From Aotearoamyces nothofagi (taxonomy: Eukaryota > Ascomycota > Leotiomycetes > Leotiales > Tympanidaceae), in the NCBI GenBank assembly GCA_015345905.1, contig JADDTR010000009.1, forward strand, positions 558,001 to 622,000: DNA of 64,000 bases. The letters run 5' to 3'. The position numbers were made by a program, and so were the translations under genes. Shown here in pieces: positions 44,013 through 56,453 of the stretch. How positions within the stretch are numbered: the first letter of the stretch is position 1; every line of letters starts with the position of its first letter. Below the pieces are notes generated by a model, which saw nothing but the letters and a program-made list of their open reading frames with translations, was not told the origin of the DNA and did not search any database.

Positions 44013-46832
44013 ATGGCGTCCCGGTTGACCCAGATCGATCGATCAGATAGCATCGACACTGTGAACAATATTCCATCCGCAATGCGGCTGTCGAGAGCAT
44101 CGTCATTCAGTTCTAATAGTGATGGCTACGACATCATTCTCACACCCCAGTCATCGGCACCAGCCTCTCCAGTCATCACAGCGACTGTTCCAAGCTCAAG
44201 CGCAGAGGCACCCAAGCCTGCTTCTTCCAAGCTTCCACTGACAATGCTTGAGGACAAGACTCGTCCAGCGAAGCATGGCGAGATGTGCACCATTTTTTTA
44301 CGCAGACCACCAATGGAGAGTACGTTAAAAGGCACAGCAGCATCAACAAAACCGGTGGCCGATCAATTAGAAACTTTCTACTTTCCTGTAATTCATCGTT
44401 CTCAGCAGCTACAGCCACGGATACGCGAGAAGTATGATGACCTCAACGAACCCTCCCCGATGTCAGTGTGTGATAGTCAGAGCGAGGACAATGGCTGTGC
44501 CGCTTATGAGTCCATAGGTGAAGATGGTGGTAACCCCTCTCTAACTGTCTATGAGGAGGAGCCCGATATTCACGATTCGAAGAAGGACCCCGCACCTCGC
44601 GACCAACATGGTCTGCTGGCTAAAACCTATTATCATACAGGCTGCACCAGAGCGGCTGATGCTGATAGAAGATTGATCAAGGCTCCTGATGATGATGAAA
44701 CCTCACATAAGCAGATTCTAAGGAGCATGCAACCACTTGGTCCTTTCGTCAAGCATCACACGTCAGGGCTTGCTAAGCTAGCAGCTGAGGCTTCTACCTT
44801 TGCAATCGCCCATCCTGAGGAGAAGTGGTATCAACAACTGTATAGTCGTATTCATATGGACATCAACGCTATCATGGTTATAGCGCAGACAAATCCCCTC
44901 CGGGCAGCCCAGCATTGCCATCGCTTACAGAAGCAGTATGAACTTCAGTTCTCAGAGGTGAAGGCTGCTCTGAATGGTGTACCTGGCCGTCTATCTCACA
45001 GCAGACACAACTCAGCCCTCCAGTCTCACTTAGGGAAGACTGGAGCTGTTGGAGTGGAATTCTGTGATGCACTTCGCCCTGGCGGACTACCATCAAGCAT
45101 TGGTAGAGTTGCTAAAGACAACATAGGATCACTTGAACCATTTCAGTGCTTCCCATCAGGTACAGACCCTTATAGACACAAGCTAACAAAAGATGGCTTG
45201 CATCGACTAGCTTCAGAGAGTCCGTTGCCACCCAAGTCGCATGCTTCGCACGACGTCACAGGCGAGAACGCTTTTCCGATCGTCATGGAATTGGAGAAAA
45301 AGAACGATGCTCTTTGTAGAGAGGTTCGAGAGTCGAGGAACCAGACACTAGAACTCCAGCTCAACGAATCTGAATGCAAGCGACAAGAGCAAGAGCACCT
45401 GTCAACAATTGCTAAACTCGAGGAGAATCTGGCGCTGATGTCGGCCAAAGTTTGTCGCATGAAACAGCATGAGGCGCTTTTTATGGAAACCGAGGAGCAA
45501 CTCGTCATGCTAGTTGGAGAGCTTTCCCGTGAGGATTCCCAAGCAGGGGAGGAGAAGTTGACAGTCAGTGTGCGCAAGTTCTTGGTATCTTTGCACTCCC
45601 CATTTAAATCCGAAAATTCAAAAAGCACCAATCCAAGTAGTGTGAGCCTATCTTTGCTCGCCGGCCAAGTATTAACTCTTTCGACTGAGAAGGCAGTCTT
45701 GAGGAAGGAGCTTCTTACTCTACAGGAAGGTTTGAAGACTCAAGATAGCCTACGGGATGAGTGTATTGAGGCACTCGTCGCTGCTAAGGAGGTGCTTAAG
45801 ACACGCGTGGCATACCTTGAAGCCCAGGTTACGCAACAATTGGTAGACCATGGAATTGAATTGGGCATAGCGAGGCAGCAATCTGAAGAAGTTCGAAATG
45901 ACAAATTCTATGAGACTGTAGCCGAGCTCTCCGCTAAGAATGAAGCCTTACATTCGGAAGTCGAAGCATTGAAGAAAAACCAGAAGGAGAGCTCTCAAGC
46001 TGCGGAGGAGGTGTTGCTTGAGTATCAGAACAAACTCAAGGATGCCGAGTGTCATCGTCACGACCGCGATGGTATGGCAAGAGAAATCGCTGATCTGAAG
46101 ATTCAAGTTCAAGAGCTGGAGCAGTCTCAATCGGATCTGATTCGTGAGAAACATGAAGCTGCGGCTCAGGCTGCGGATAACTTGGGTACTAGCTGTATGG
46201 GGCTGCAAATGAAGGTTACCTGCCTTGAAGAAGAGCTTCGGATCTCCAAACTTGCGTCGGATAATGACGAGAAGCAGATCACGCAGCTAGAGGAAGATAT
46301 GCGCGCATTGCAAGTCGCTCTGGATGCCTCCCAGGCCAAAGTTGGCAATGTCGGGAAGTGCAGTGATGAGGACGTCAATAGTCTAGAGATGGAGAATCTT
46401 GCCTTGCTAGTCCAACTTAATATGGCTGAGGAGGCTGACTGTGATAAAATCGCTGACAGAATGGTTGAGATCGAGCAACAGGCCATTCAGATCACCCAGC
46501 TGGAGGATGAAAAGAGACACCTGACAGCCACGATCGAGAGTCTCGTCAATGATAATGGTGAGCTACAGGAGGAGATTATGAGAAGCGAGGCCATCTCCTC
46601 AAGACACACAGATGAGATTGTCGACATGCGCCAGCTAATTCTAGCGGATGGTCTTAAGCTCGAGGATATGGATCGAATAATGGCCGACAATAATTTTCAC
46701 CGCCAACGTATCGAACAGCTGCATGAAGAGAACCAGCAGCTTCACAACAGAACGAACGAGCTAGAAGGTATGCTCTATGGCGAATACAGAGACAACAGCC
46801 CTGATTTTAACGATTCCGAGAATGAAGATTAG
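44013..46832 (+). CDS. Large coiled-coil protein of unknown function (939 aa)
   Basis: Single exon. The frame is open upstream to 43896, but the first ATG is at 44013 (MASRLTQIDRSDSIDTV). Residues about 1-230 are Ser/Pro-rich and likely disordered. Residues about 250-340 look like a folded helical segment (SGLAKLAAEASTFAIAHPEEKWYQQLYSRI, with many conserved-looking aromatics). From about 420 to the C-terminus the chain is nearly continuous heptad-type coiled coil rich in Glu, Leu, Gln and Lys, with ELQLNESECKRQEQEHL and LQEEIMRSEAISSRH style text. It ends in an acidic NDSENED tail. There is no transmembrane or motor domain. Such proteins serve as cytoskeletal, septal or vesicle-tethering scaffolds; which one applies here is not readable. 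Confidence 0.8.
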   Translation: MASRLTQIDRSDSIDTVNNIPSAMRLSRASSFSSNSDGYDIILTPQSSAPASPVITATVPSSSAEAPKPASSKLPLTMLEDKTRPAKHGEMCTIFLRRPPMESTLKGTAASTKPVADQLETFYFPVIHRSQQLQPRIREKYDDLNEPSPMSVCDSQSEDNGCAAYESIGEDGGNPSLTVYEEEPDIHDSKKDPAPRDQHGLLAKTYYHTGCTRAADADRRLIKAPDDDETSHKQILRSMQPLGPFVKHHTSGLAKLAAEASTFAIAHPEEKWYQQLYSRIHMDINAIMVIAQTNPLRAAQHCHRLQKQYELQFSEVKAALNGVPGRLSHSRHNSALQSHLGKTGAVGVEFCDALRPGGLPSSIGRVAKDNIGSLEPFQCFPSGTDPYRHKLTKDGLHRLASESPLPPKSHASHDVTGENAFPIVMELEKKNDALCREVRESRNQTLELQLNESECKRQEQEHLSTIAKLEENLALMSAKVCRMKQHEALFMETEEQLVMLVGELSREDSQAGEEKLTVSVRKFLVSLHSPFKSENSKSTNPSSVSLSLLAGQVLTLSTEKAVLRKELLTLQEGLKTQDSLRDECIEALVAAKEVLKTRVAYLEAQVTQQLVDHGIELGIARQQSEEVRNDKFYETVAELSAKNEALHSEVEALKKNQKESSQAAEEVLLEYQNKLKDAECHRHDRDGMAREIADLKIQVQELEQSQSDLIREKHEAAAQAADNLGTSCMGLQMKVTCLEEELRISKLASDNDEKQITQLEEDMRALQVALDASQAKVGNVGKCSDEDVNSLEMENLALLVQLNMAEEADCDKIADRMVEIEQQAIQITQLEDEKRHLTATIESLVNDNGELQEEIMRSEAISSRHTDEIVDMRQLILADGLKLEDMDRIMADNNFHRQRIEQLHEENQQLHNRTNELEGMLYGEYRDNSPDFNDSENED

Positions 46833-47463
46833 GCCATCTCCCTTCACAGATTACTAGCTAAGGATTCGTCGGCTAGGTCCGTTGCTTGGGATCAATTTTT
46901 TCTAATACAGTTCCATTGCGATTCGCTACCGTGGAAATGGAGAGCTCTATTCTTCATGGGATGTCGCATCAATTATGGTTAGATGTGACTTTTATTTGGA
47001 CTGCTTTCACCTCGGTATTCATGACCGATACCGCACGAGCTCAATTACATGTTGGTTTCGGAATATTAAGGATTCCTGGGGAAGCCACTACGTCTATGTC
47101 CATACCCATAAAAAGTACCGCATAAGAAACCACAGAATTACAGTTCTTTTATTATTCTCTGGTAGTCTGAAGTTTGTGATGGCTGGCTCGTGCCAATATC
47201 AACGGCCCGCTTCCAATACAATCCGCTTAACAACATTAGCCTTGACCTTCTCCTAGGATCTAATTTGATCCCTGACGTGCTCTGAGTAAAATACAAATAC
47301 TCTATTTTATAGGAGTTAGTGAGCAACCAAGCTTCCCTTAGTTGCTTCCCTCAATTTGTCGCTCGCCTTTCCCATTGGCGGCCGTTGGATCTAAAGCGTA
47401 GGCGCAATAAGTAATAACAGTGTATGTTTACATATCTCAACAGTATTGTCCCTCCCATATTCC
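46833..47463. other. Intergenic, convergent
   Basis: About 0.6 kb of 3' flanking DNA; nothing recognised. Confidence 0.5.
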
Positions 47464-47979
47464 TTAAGCAGCCGTCCTTCTTTGCCTCCGGTTCTGTGGA
47501 GCGACTTCCTCAGGCGCTTGTCCCTGTCCTTGCGCGCCACCCATCATTCCTCGCGCCATTCCCAGAAGGCTGTATCCTTTCACAGCACCATAAATTGGGA
47601 CCACTGCCCAGAGCAGCCATCCCCAGTTACCAAACACCATCACTGCAACAAGGCAAGCCCATGTCACCCACACAACGTCGAACATATACCCCGTCAGACC
47701 TTCTGCCGAGAGGTCCTCTCCGCTGGACTTGAGCGTCGTCGATCTAGAATTGGTCGAGGCGTTGACGGCGACGGTATATTTCGGGCGGCCCGTAACCTCG
47801 AGCACATACTGGCAGACCGCGCTCGGGATCGACAAGATGACGTAGCTGAGCAGGGAGCGCTTGCGGAAGGTAAGTGCCAACATGAGGAAGACGAGGTTGA
47901 GGGCGAGGGCCGTGAGGTGCAGGCTGTTCAGAGCGGCCGCGTTGGCTTTCGCGCGGTCCTTGCGAGATTTCTGCGCCAT
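47464..47979 (-). CDS. SND2: SND2/TMEM208 family ER membrane protein (171 aa)
   Basis: Single exon. Starts MAQKSRKDRAKANAAALNSLH, a basic amphipathic N-terminus. Two hydrophobic hairpins follow: about residues 22-38 and 43-60, then about 101-117 and 120-138, separated by a polar loop (TNSRSTTLKSSGEDL). The tail is Gln- and Arg-rich. This is the layout and length of the TMEM208/SND2 (DUF788) family, part of the SRP-independent targeting pathway that brings membrane proteins with central or C-terminal signals to the ER. The phrase GLTGYMFDVVWVTW in the second half is typical of fungal members. A CACGTG box and an ATTGG (reverse CCAAT) element lie about 155-170 bases upstream of the start. Confidence 0.88.
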   Translation of the reverse strand: MAQKSRKDRAKANAAALNSLHLTALALNLVFLMLALTFRKRSLLSYVILSIPSAVCQYVLEVTGRPKYTVAVNASTNSRSTTLKSSGEDLSAEGLTGYMFDVVWVTWACLVAVMVFGNWGWLLWAVVPIYGAVKGYSLLGMARGMMGGAQGQGQAPEEVAPQNRRQRRTAA

Positions 47980-50900
47980 CTAGATGATGGGCCCGGGTGG
48001 ATGAGCGGGGGGGTTGGAGGCTGGTGGCGGTGAGGTGCATATATATCTCGACTCTCGGATCGAACGCTTGTTTATATAACTCGGCGAGGGCGGAACTTTT
48101 CCCGCCCCGAGCGGCCACGATGGGACGTGGAGTCACGTGCGATTGGCTGCGGGGCCTCGTAAGTTGGCTTACCGACAAAAATGACATTGGCGAGGCGGGG
48201 CTGCAACTGTACTGTTTTAACTCTGTTGAGAAATAGAACGTATATCATGTTGAACCCATGCCAAAGCATGGAGATGTAAAGTCGCTTTTAATGTTCCTGC
48301 TAGCGATAGCTGGAAAGCTATATCGTGAATTATTAATATGCACCTGCTTTAATGCCGTAGGGCTCGAGGCCTAGAAAAGGAGAACCTAGGAGTTTCGATT
48401 CCACAGCTCCCTTTCCGAGACATAAGTAAAACACGGGTGTGATACCTCTACCACGCTAAATACTTATATGAATAATAGAGTGTGTCTACTTCGTTGGCGC
48501 TTCGAGAATCAGTCTTTGCATTATATCATCCATATATACTAGTTAACGTTAGTACTGGCTTCCAGCGTTGGCAGGCCAACCGTATGCTGGGGGTAGCCAG
48601 CAAGAGAACTCCACGTCAAGCAAGTGAACTTCAATGATATGAGTCTTTCAAATAATCAGCTCTCTTGCAGGGACATATTTTGCTTGCGGGGTAATCTGGA
48701 TATTGTCGGGAAATGCTTAATTATTTAATTTACTGCGCTAGAAAATACGCCATCGACTGCAAAGACTTCTATTAGCTATATAATATCTCTCCCCTTTTCT
48801 AAATTTATGCAAGGGATAGATCGCATGAGCAGTCATAGATGGGCACCTTCCTCGAACTATATGAAGAATCTGTCTTCTCCAGTCCTTATCCCGCCTTCTC
48901 TAATCCTCTCCCTCGAATCTGTCAGGATCGACAGGGTCTTTTCGGAATATACCTCAGCCAACTCCACCGAAGGCCAGTACAGTTTCACACCTAAACGCAA
49001 TGAAAGATCAGTAAATCTCGCCGAGGAAGATACCGTCCAATCGACACAGGCAATCAGATATCACACATACAAGGTCTGTCAACTCTACGAAGCAGGAACG
49101 AAAGAAAAGGCGAAAACTCGGCGTGTCATCCCAGGATACACGTCGTGCGAGGTCTCAATCTGCAGGGGTGCCAAAGTAAGCAAAAGTGCGCGGTGAGTTG
49201 GAATGAATAGGAAGATCGCGGTCGTTTTATCTGGCGGAGGAAAATGCGGGGCTTAGCGCCGGTACTGCTCGCGGGGCGCTCAAAGAGGCACGGGCCGCAT
49301 AGTCCTCCACCAACACTGACTTTCATACCAGCCTACCAGCTACAAACGACCACATACACATCTCAGCAACCTGCTTCCATATTCATCCCCTTCTCGGCGG
49401 CTCATAGAGATCCAAGCAGCTTAGAGGGTGATCGCGTACAAGTTTGAAGGCTATTGGACACTGCTTCGCTTCTATATATAAAGCTTTGTGGGCCTATATT
49501 GTACAAAGGGGTCCCGTCGCGCCTGACTATCTGGCTGATTAATTGTATTAACCGTAGTAGGATGCCTTAATCAATAAACAGACTTGGTTGCTCGGTGCTC
49601 CAAGTCCCTGCTTACACTACGCCTCTGAATACTAGCTTCCTGACATCATATGAGATGCAAGACATATCAGTACACCCTGTATTGTATGACTTCCGGTCGG
49701 CGGAATGGAGGTGGTATAAAGGTATTGGACAGATCTGTAGTAGCAGAAGATGCCGTTCACTCGTCAACTTGAGAATCTAATGGGTTTATTTTGATGCTAG
49801 GGAATGCTTCACTATTGCTATTGTCATGGCTCTAGAAGGCTCTAAATCAAACATATTTCTACCTCCAATCATAAGGTTGGCACTGATAGCCATATTCTAG
49901 GAGAGCGCTTTTTGCGAAAATAATCGTCAACCTAGCAACTTCGCTGGATCAAAGAGTTTCCTAGTGCACCTCTTGCTAAGAGAGTGCGTATAGCAACCAG
50001 CAACCAAATATATTATGTACTATCAAACTTCTCCCTACCAACGAACTTCCAATTATATTACCGTCCGGGCCGCAAGAACGCCACGAAGAGCAACCTATAT
50101 GGTTTCATCAGTCACAGGAATATTCGGTAAGTTCTTGTCAAACCAAATTTGGTGGAGCCCTATACTTGACCAGCACCTGGGTCGAATTTAGCACAATATC
50201 TACGAATATATTCCTCCTGAGTCGGGAGCAGGTTTATTATAAACCAGGCTTGGAAGATTCAGGCGGACGGAGCATGGGCATTTCCCAAACGGAGCGACAG
50301 ATCCCAAGTCAACGGCTTACTCGAGTGGAGAGCATCGGCCCCTGCCAACATGGGAGCGCGCGTTGCAAAGGCACTCAAAAATATTCCTACCGATGAGCAT
50401 GTGAACCGGCCCGAAGAGATTCGCACGCTGAAGTTTGAAGGCCTTTTCAAGGTCGACGAACGTTCCCATTCTGCGTTTGTCTACCAGTGTGTTCGGAAAC
50501 CTTTGAACCTTCGCGGTGTGCTTCTGATAATCAGAAAGCATTCCCTAGAGAATAGACGCATCCTCGGCGCCATTATTGCGATACAGATGCAATCATTCAA
50601 TGTTCACTTCAGACTTTCACGCGCGGGTACGACGAAGGCACCCATTATATAGCTTAGTGAGAATAGCCCAGTTCTATTATCAGATCACTAAGGTACATTC
50701 ACCCTATTTGAATCATCCTCTCACTCCCCTACATTATGATATATAACCTTCAGCTTCTCTACTACTGAGCCATGAAACGATTCCTTTGGGCCTAGAAGAC
50801 ACATTCAAAGGAGCTCTGTATAGCCATTCTTAACGATGCTACGCAATACAGTATGCTGACTTACTGGAGGCAATAGTCCTCTGACTTTTCGTGTGAACTT

Positions 50901-52078
50901 CGGGTTTTGCCATTCTGTGGGATCTACTCACAGCAATTCGCATATGGGATTCCAGTATGCAAACTCGATCAGGACAACGCCGAGGCTGTAAGTGCCGAAT
51001 AATAATACGGAAATTTGATTTAGCAAGAAAAGATAGGGAACAGTATTGCAGGTAAAGCCCTACATTCAATTCTGAAGATTTTGAGGGAATTAATGGATAA
51101 TCTAGCACAAACTCGGATCATGTAGGATTGCCCAAATCACTGGGCCTAACGCTAGGACTGCTTGAAGTCGAAGAGTCAATGCAATAGGAAACGGGCTTGT
51201 GAGTGCTTTATGAAACGCAAGAAGCGATGTCGAGACCGAGAGGAAGGACATACTATCCAACCCGATCGTGAAGCAGCAGACTACGAGTAGGAGACGAACG
51301 TGTCGGGGCGAGATAGGACAAGGAAATGCGTTCTAGAGCAATTGCAAATGTGGAGTTTCCTCTATCGCTGCTTGCTACTTCGAAACTAGCTTTATACACA
51401 TACATGAGAGACACCTGTAGCTATATAGTACTTACTGCACATTTTGAGGCATTGTGGAAACTTGGTAGGGAATATCGAAGTGAAAGTGGTTGTGTTCAGA
51501 AAGTGTCCTGTGCAGGCGAGGCTATCTCATTCATCTTATCGGCTTTCGGCCTCAGGCGACAACGCTCTTAATTGTCGGGGCGTTGCCGGGGGCTGGAGTT
51601 GTAGCCGCTTGCGACCTAATGCTTGCTTGCGGCGACAACAACATCGCGAACGCCGCGAGGAGTGACTAGGAATAACCCTCCGCATTATTCAGGTCCAGGA
51701 ACCACCTCCGCTATTGTTGTGCAGGGTCCTTATACGCCTCGACCATATTCTCTCGAGCATAGAGCGCTCTTTCGAAAAAGTACACTCGTTCTTCTTGTCG
51801 TGTTTACCGTCAGTGGCATGCTCTTGCACGAACCTAATCGACAACTCTAAATCCGGCATTACATAGATCTCCGCAATTGCTACAACGACAGCGAAGGTTT
51901 TGCCTCTCACTTGACGACCAGGTCCTATTTGCAGCCGCAGGAACACCAGGTGGCTTTGTTCCAGCTCGAGCCTAGACGAGCTCCTTGGCACATTACTCGC
52001 ACCTACATCATCCTCGACAGCCACATGGCCAGACCTTTATAACTACCTCACCTTCGAGCTTCTTCACAGAACGCCAAA
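47980..52078. other. Long gene-poor, mostly AT-rich spacer
   Basis: About 4.1 kb. The first 200 bases hold the SND2 promoter and the last few hundred the CDC27 promoter. In between no intact gene is supported; a degraded open fragment lies at 50221-50652. Several short open frames (for example 48807-49196 plus strand) have no recognisable content. Confidence 0.5.
50221..50652 (+). pseudogene. Fragment resembling fungal HeLo/kinase-like proteins
   Basis: An open stretch, bounded upstream by a stop, reads ADGAWAFPKRSDRS, VNGLLEWRASAPANM, VAKALKNIPTDEHV, RPEEIRTLKFEGLFKVDERSH and MQSFNVHFRLSRAG. The order LLEWRASA...RPEEIRTLKFEGLFKVDE...SAFVYQ recalls the region between the N-terminal helical domain and the kinase-like domain of large fungal STAND/HeLo-associated proteins. 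The piece is 143 codons with no kinase domain after it, so it looks like a remnant. Recognition is from memory and weak; it could be a short real gene. Confidence 0.35.
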
Positions 52079-54647
52079 ATGGCACCTTCTAATACTTGCA
52101 TAACAAATCAATTACGGTCGCTCATCTTCTACCATATCGATAATAACCTCCTCAAGAATGCACTGTTCCTTGCGGAACGCCTGGTAGCCTATGATCACCG
52201 GTCTGCCGACTCGTCATACTTGCTCTCACTATGCCATCTTCGACTCGGCGACAATAAGTCTGCCTATGAATACAGCAAAGCTTCTGGCTCTAGAGGGACG
52301 CACCTAGGTTGCGCGTATATATTTGCCCAATCGTCACTTGCGTTAGAGAGGTACAAAGATGGGATAGTCGCCCTAGAGAAGAGCCGTGGATTTTGGGGAG
52401 GAAGGAATAGCTTCGGCAAGCATACACAGTTCTCACGACATCCATATCCAGATGCTGCGGCTATAAATTGTTTACTCGGAAAACTATACTACGGATACGA
52501 GGACAAGAAGAAGGCGATCAGCTACTTTGAGGAATCGTTGAAGTTGAATCCTTTCATGTGGGATGCATTTACTAGTCTTTGCGATATGGGGGTCAATGTG
52601 AGGGTACCGAATATCTTTAAATTGAGCCCTGAGATGGAGGCAATCCTCAGAACAACGATGTACTCGTCAGAGATTCCTCCGTCAAAAGATAATGGATATT
52701 TGCTGCCGCACGTTAGCGAACATCTACCAAGTCGATCAAGTTCTCGATCAGCGCCTATAGCAACTGAGGTAAATGATCCATTTAACAATGTCCCATCCAG
52801 AGGCTTCGCGGGCGGGTTATTTGGAGCTATAGGCCTATCACAAAAGATCAACGAGAGCAACCTGAATATCTCCAACATGCCTGCAGCTGGCGGGGGAGGC
52901 ATCGGTCCTGAAGCTATGGAGACGCCTACTGGACCAAGTGCGACTATTGATGTCAGTGTTGTACCGAGTGGGCGAGAGCCAGGCGTGGTTTCAGCATATC
53001 CAATCGAACCACCTCAAGCTCCCATTCGCAGAAACAGGCAACATGGTGTAGGGATGGACTTTAGTATTGATGCTCCACCCAAGATGAGCAGGACGGTATC
53101 TTCAAGGAGAACTCAAAAGGATTCATCCATGGAGAGCGTATTTGAAGGTGTGAACGTGACATCGACACGGCCTTCTGGGCTTCCATCTATGGGTGGTGAG
53201 CGGAAGAGGACAGTTTCTGGCCAAGTTGTTCAGCCACGACAGACTCAGCAAGCTGAAGATCCTGGAGCACCATACCGACGGAGCGAGCGGCTTTTCAACC
53301 AGATACGCCCTTCGAGTAATAAATCATCAACAACTGCAATAGTTGGATCAAGTCAGGGTCGAGAACTGAAGAAAGCTAGGCAACCTATCTCACGGATTAT
53401 GCGAGCTGGATCCAGTACTTCAACAGTTGGCCGTGTTGTGAGCGGAAATCGGAAGCCGGTAGATGACAGCACGGAAGTGGATCAAAAGGAATCTAGGCCG
53501 AATCCTCTGCATCATTCCAACACGGCCCCTGTCTTGGTGAAGTCCGCAGAAGCAGATCCTGCAAAGCAAGAAGAAGCATTGAGGTGGCTGCTTGATCTCT
53601 TCAAGAAGTTGGGGAGCGGATACTTTGCACTCTCCCAATTCCAATGCCAGGACTCTCTACAGATCTACAGCTCATTGCCAAGAGCACAACAAGAAACCCC
53701 TTGGGTACTTGCCCAAATAGGACGTGCGTACTATGAGCAAGCTGCATATGCGGATGCGGAAACCTACTACAAGCGAATTCGTGCTATAGCGCCAACCAGA
53801 TTCGAAGACATGGAGGTGTACTCGACTATTCTTTGGCATCTGAAGCGAGAGACAGACCTCTCATTCCTCGCTCATGAACTTGTGGATGCCGACTGGCTTT
53901 CTCCATATGCTTGGTGTGCTCTTGGTAATGCTTGGTCACTGGCGCGAGACCATGAACAAGCACTGCGATGCTTTAAACGCGCTACGCAGCTGAATCCGAA
54001 GTTTGCATATGCCTTCACCCTCCAAGGTCATGAACATGTCTCGAACGAGGAGTACGATAAGGCGTTATCGGCATATCGACATGGTATAGTAGCAGACAAA
54101 CGCCACTATAACGCATACTATGGTGTTGGTCGGGTGTATGAGAAACTTGGCAATTATGACAAGGCTTTTACTCATTTCACTGCTGCATCTTCAATCAACC
54201 CTACCAACGCGGTGCTAATCTGCTGCATTGGCACAGTTTTAGAAAAACAGAAGAAGCCACGTCTAGCCCTCAATTACTTTACCAAAGCAACCGAGCTTGC
54301 ACCGCGCAGTGCGTTGACAAGATTCAAGAAAGCTAGAGCTCTTATGGCAATTGGAGAGATGCAAGTTGCGCTGGCCGAACTGATGATTCTGAAAGACATA
54401 GCGCCTGATGAGGCAATGGTCCACTTCTTGTTAGGCAGGCTTTATAAGGGCTTGAAGGAGAAGGGGTTGGCAGTACGTCACTTTACAATAGCGCTGAACT
54501 TGGATCCAAAGGTAAGTCTCTCGCCACATTAACGTACCCCACGTGTCAATACTAACCCCTAAACAGGCAAGTCAGCAAATTAAAGAGGCAATCGAGAGTT
54601 TAGAGCTGGACGAAGACGACGACGACGAAACATCGATGATGGCGTAG
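52079..54647 (+). CDS. CDC27: Anaphase-promoting complex subunit 3, CDC27/BimA (837 aa)
   Basis: Exons 52079-54511 and 54567-54647 with a 55-nt intron and TACTAAC branch. APC3 is a TPR scaffold of the nuclear anaphase-promoting complex and binds the IR tails of coactivators Cdc20 and Cdh1. The N-terminal TPR block (about residues 1-190) contains FYHIDNNLLKNALFLAERL and INCLLGKLYYGYEDKKKAISYFEESLKLNP. A long Ser/Pro/Arg linker (about 200-500) follows. The C-terminal TPR superhelix (about 510-815) includes DWLSPYAWCALGNAWSLARDHEQAL, NPKFAYAFTLQGHEH and NAYYGVGRVYEKLGNYDKA, all typical of BimA/Cdc27. Exon 2 adds the acidic tail. Length is normal for filamentous fungi. Confidence 0.95.
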
Positions 54648-55518
54648 TACTCGTCGCGTCCTATGGATGAAATTACATCAACATCAATATAATGCTTACA
54701 TGCGACTTGAAGGGTTGCTTGTGCCTTTTTGCATACGAGTGACGATATCATTATTTACATTACAGTTCTGTTCAGCAGGGATTGGGCAGAACAGGGTAGG
54801 TAGCATTGGGCATGGCGTTTCAATCATGATCATCACGATGATCTGTACATAGTATTGCATAACAAGGGCGGGACTGTCGACTGCGAAAGATTATGAATTT
54901 CGCTCTTTACCATTTGGCTCAAAGGCCGTGCCTGTGTGTTGCGTGATGTGACGGTTGTAGTTTGGCCACGTGCTCCTTCAGACTTGTGGTGAATGTGACG
55001 AGGGCTGTTATTGGATGATAAATGGTGAGAAAGGGGGTAAGTTAGTAAAGCTGTGTGCGAGAATTGTAATTGCGATTTGCTAGCATAGGTGCTGGCGATA
55101 AACGTCCTGTGGGTGCCTGATATCATGGCTAGAAGAGGGGCCCGCTGACTTGGATATCAACTCTGTGTCTAATTATCTCTGTCAACGCGACTTCCCAAAA
55201 CCATACATTATGAAAACCTGCCATGAGAGCTCAGGTGCATCTCGCGTTTTGGATGGCCTCGAGAGAGAGGGTTCATATAATAGTATCCGGAATATGTGCT
55301 ACAGCACCCAATTCTCCTTTTTGATGGGAAACTAATTTTGAATCTCCCATGTACAGTACATTGCCCAAGTCATTTCCCAACGCCTAGCTCCGAATCCCTT
55401 GATCCATTTCCATTGAAAACATCCAGAGATCCTAGCGGAAGATAATCCTTCTAGCATGCAGGAATGCGGACCGTGATGCTTCCATAAACGCCGTGATAAT
55501 TAACTTCTTTTCGAGCCC
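54648..55518. other. Convergent 3' spacer
   Basis: About 0.9 kb between CDC27 and CTK3; no gene recognised. Confidence 0.5.
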
Positions 55519-56453
55519 CTATTCATGGCCTCCTTGGCCTGCAAAATACGCGTCCATTTCCTCCGCATGTTCGAAACTGCACTTTTCCCTTTCGGCAGCT
55601 TCTTCCTCAAACAGCCGATAATCATCACTTCCGATGCTGCTCGTTTCATCTAGTAGCTGGTTGAACTCGGCATCATCCTCGTCGCCAGCGGCACTCGACT
55701 TGATGGCCCACTGGTGCTCGCGTAATCTCTTGTGGCGCTCGCGGTCCTCTTCGATACGTTGTTCGATTTGCTTCTTGTCTAGTCGCAGGTTTTGGGCGCT
55801 GCTGTTCTGTCTTGAGCCCTTTGGCTTGTGTTCGGGGTTGGCGGAGGTGTCTAAGGGTGTGGTGCCTGACATTGATATATCTGCGGGGCCAACGGGTGAG
55901 GAGAGCCCCGCGTGGGATGGAAGAGCATCGCGCTCCTTTAGACATTCTTCGATCTCAGAGACCGTCTCTGGGAGAAGGTAGCTTTTTGCTTGGAGTCCTT
56001 GCAGAACCTGGGAAAAGAGGCTGTTAATAAAATTGGGACAATAGATATGGTGGTAGAGGTGCTCTACCTTTCGGACAACCTTCACATTTGCCGCCCCGGA
56101 TCCATCTTCGGGTGCAACAGCATCTACAACTCTAAGGATATCTCTCTGCATCATGCGAACATAATCATGGTGGCCTTCGCGTGCTGCCATATCTGTCAAA
56201 TGCTCAATAAAGTACATAATATTGGCTCTGTTATTCATCGAATTCTACAACGCATTAGCAGTTGGACTTCCCTGGTATCTCACCAAGCCATGCTTACCTT
56301 CTCTAATTGTTCCAAGATGCACGAGTGCAAATCCTCATCCATGTCTTTATACTTCATCGCATACTGCGCAGCCTTCTGCGAGCTGGTGACGGTAGCATTG
56401 AGATGTTGCAGCTGCGCGGTGAAGCGCATCCGCACTTCGAAAGGGTCGGCCAT
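55519..56453 (-). CDS. CTK3: CTD kinase subunit gamma, CTK3-like (273 aa)
   Basis: Minus-strand exons 56453-56298, 56244-56068 and 56007-55519. Intron 2 (60 nt) is in phase and open, so it could be misread as coding; removing it joins KVVRK to VLQGLQAKSYLLPE. CTK3 is the third subunit of the CTDK-I complex that phosphorylates Ser2 of RNA polymerase II. The N-terminus MADPFEVRMRFTAQLQHLNATV and RANIMYFIEHLTDMA form the helical CID-like domain. The C-terminal half has KKQIEQRIEEDRERHKRLREHQWA, a basic helix preserved in fungal members. An in-frame ATG at 56579 would add 42 residues of low-quality sequence, so I prefer 56453. It is divergent from PRO3. Confidence 0.86.

Noticed and set aside
48372-48415. 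T-loop-like TTTCGATTCC with CAGCTCCC
   Set aside because: No partner acceptor strand or anticodon arm upstream, so not a tRNA.
48807-49196. 129-codon open frame
   Set aside because: No family resemblance, no splice support, in gene-poor DNA.
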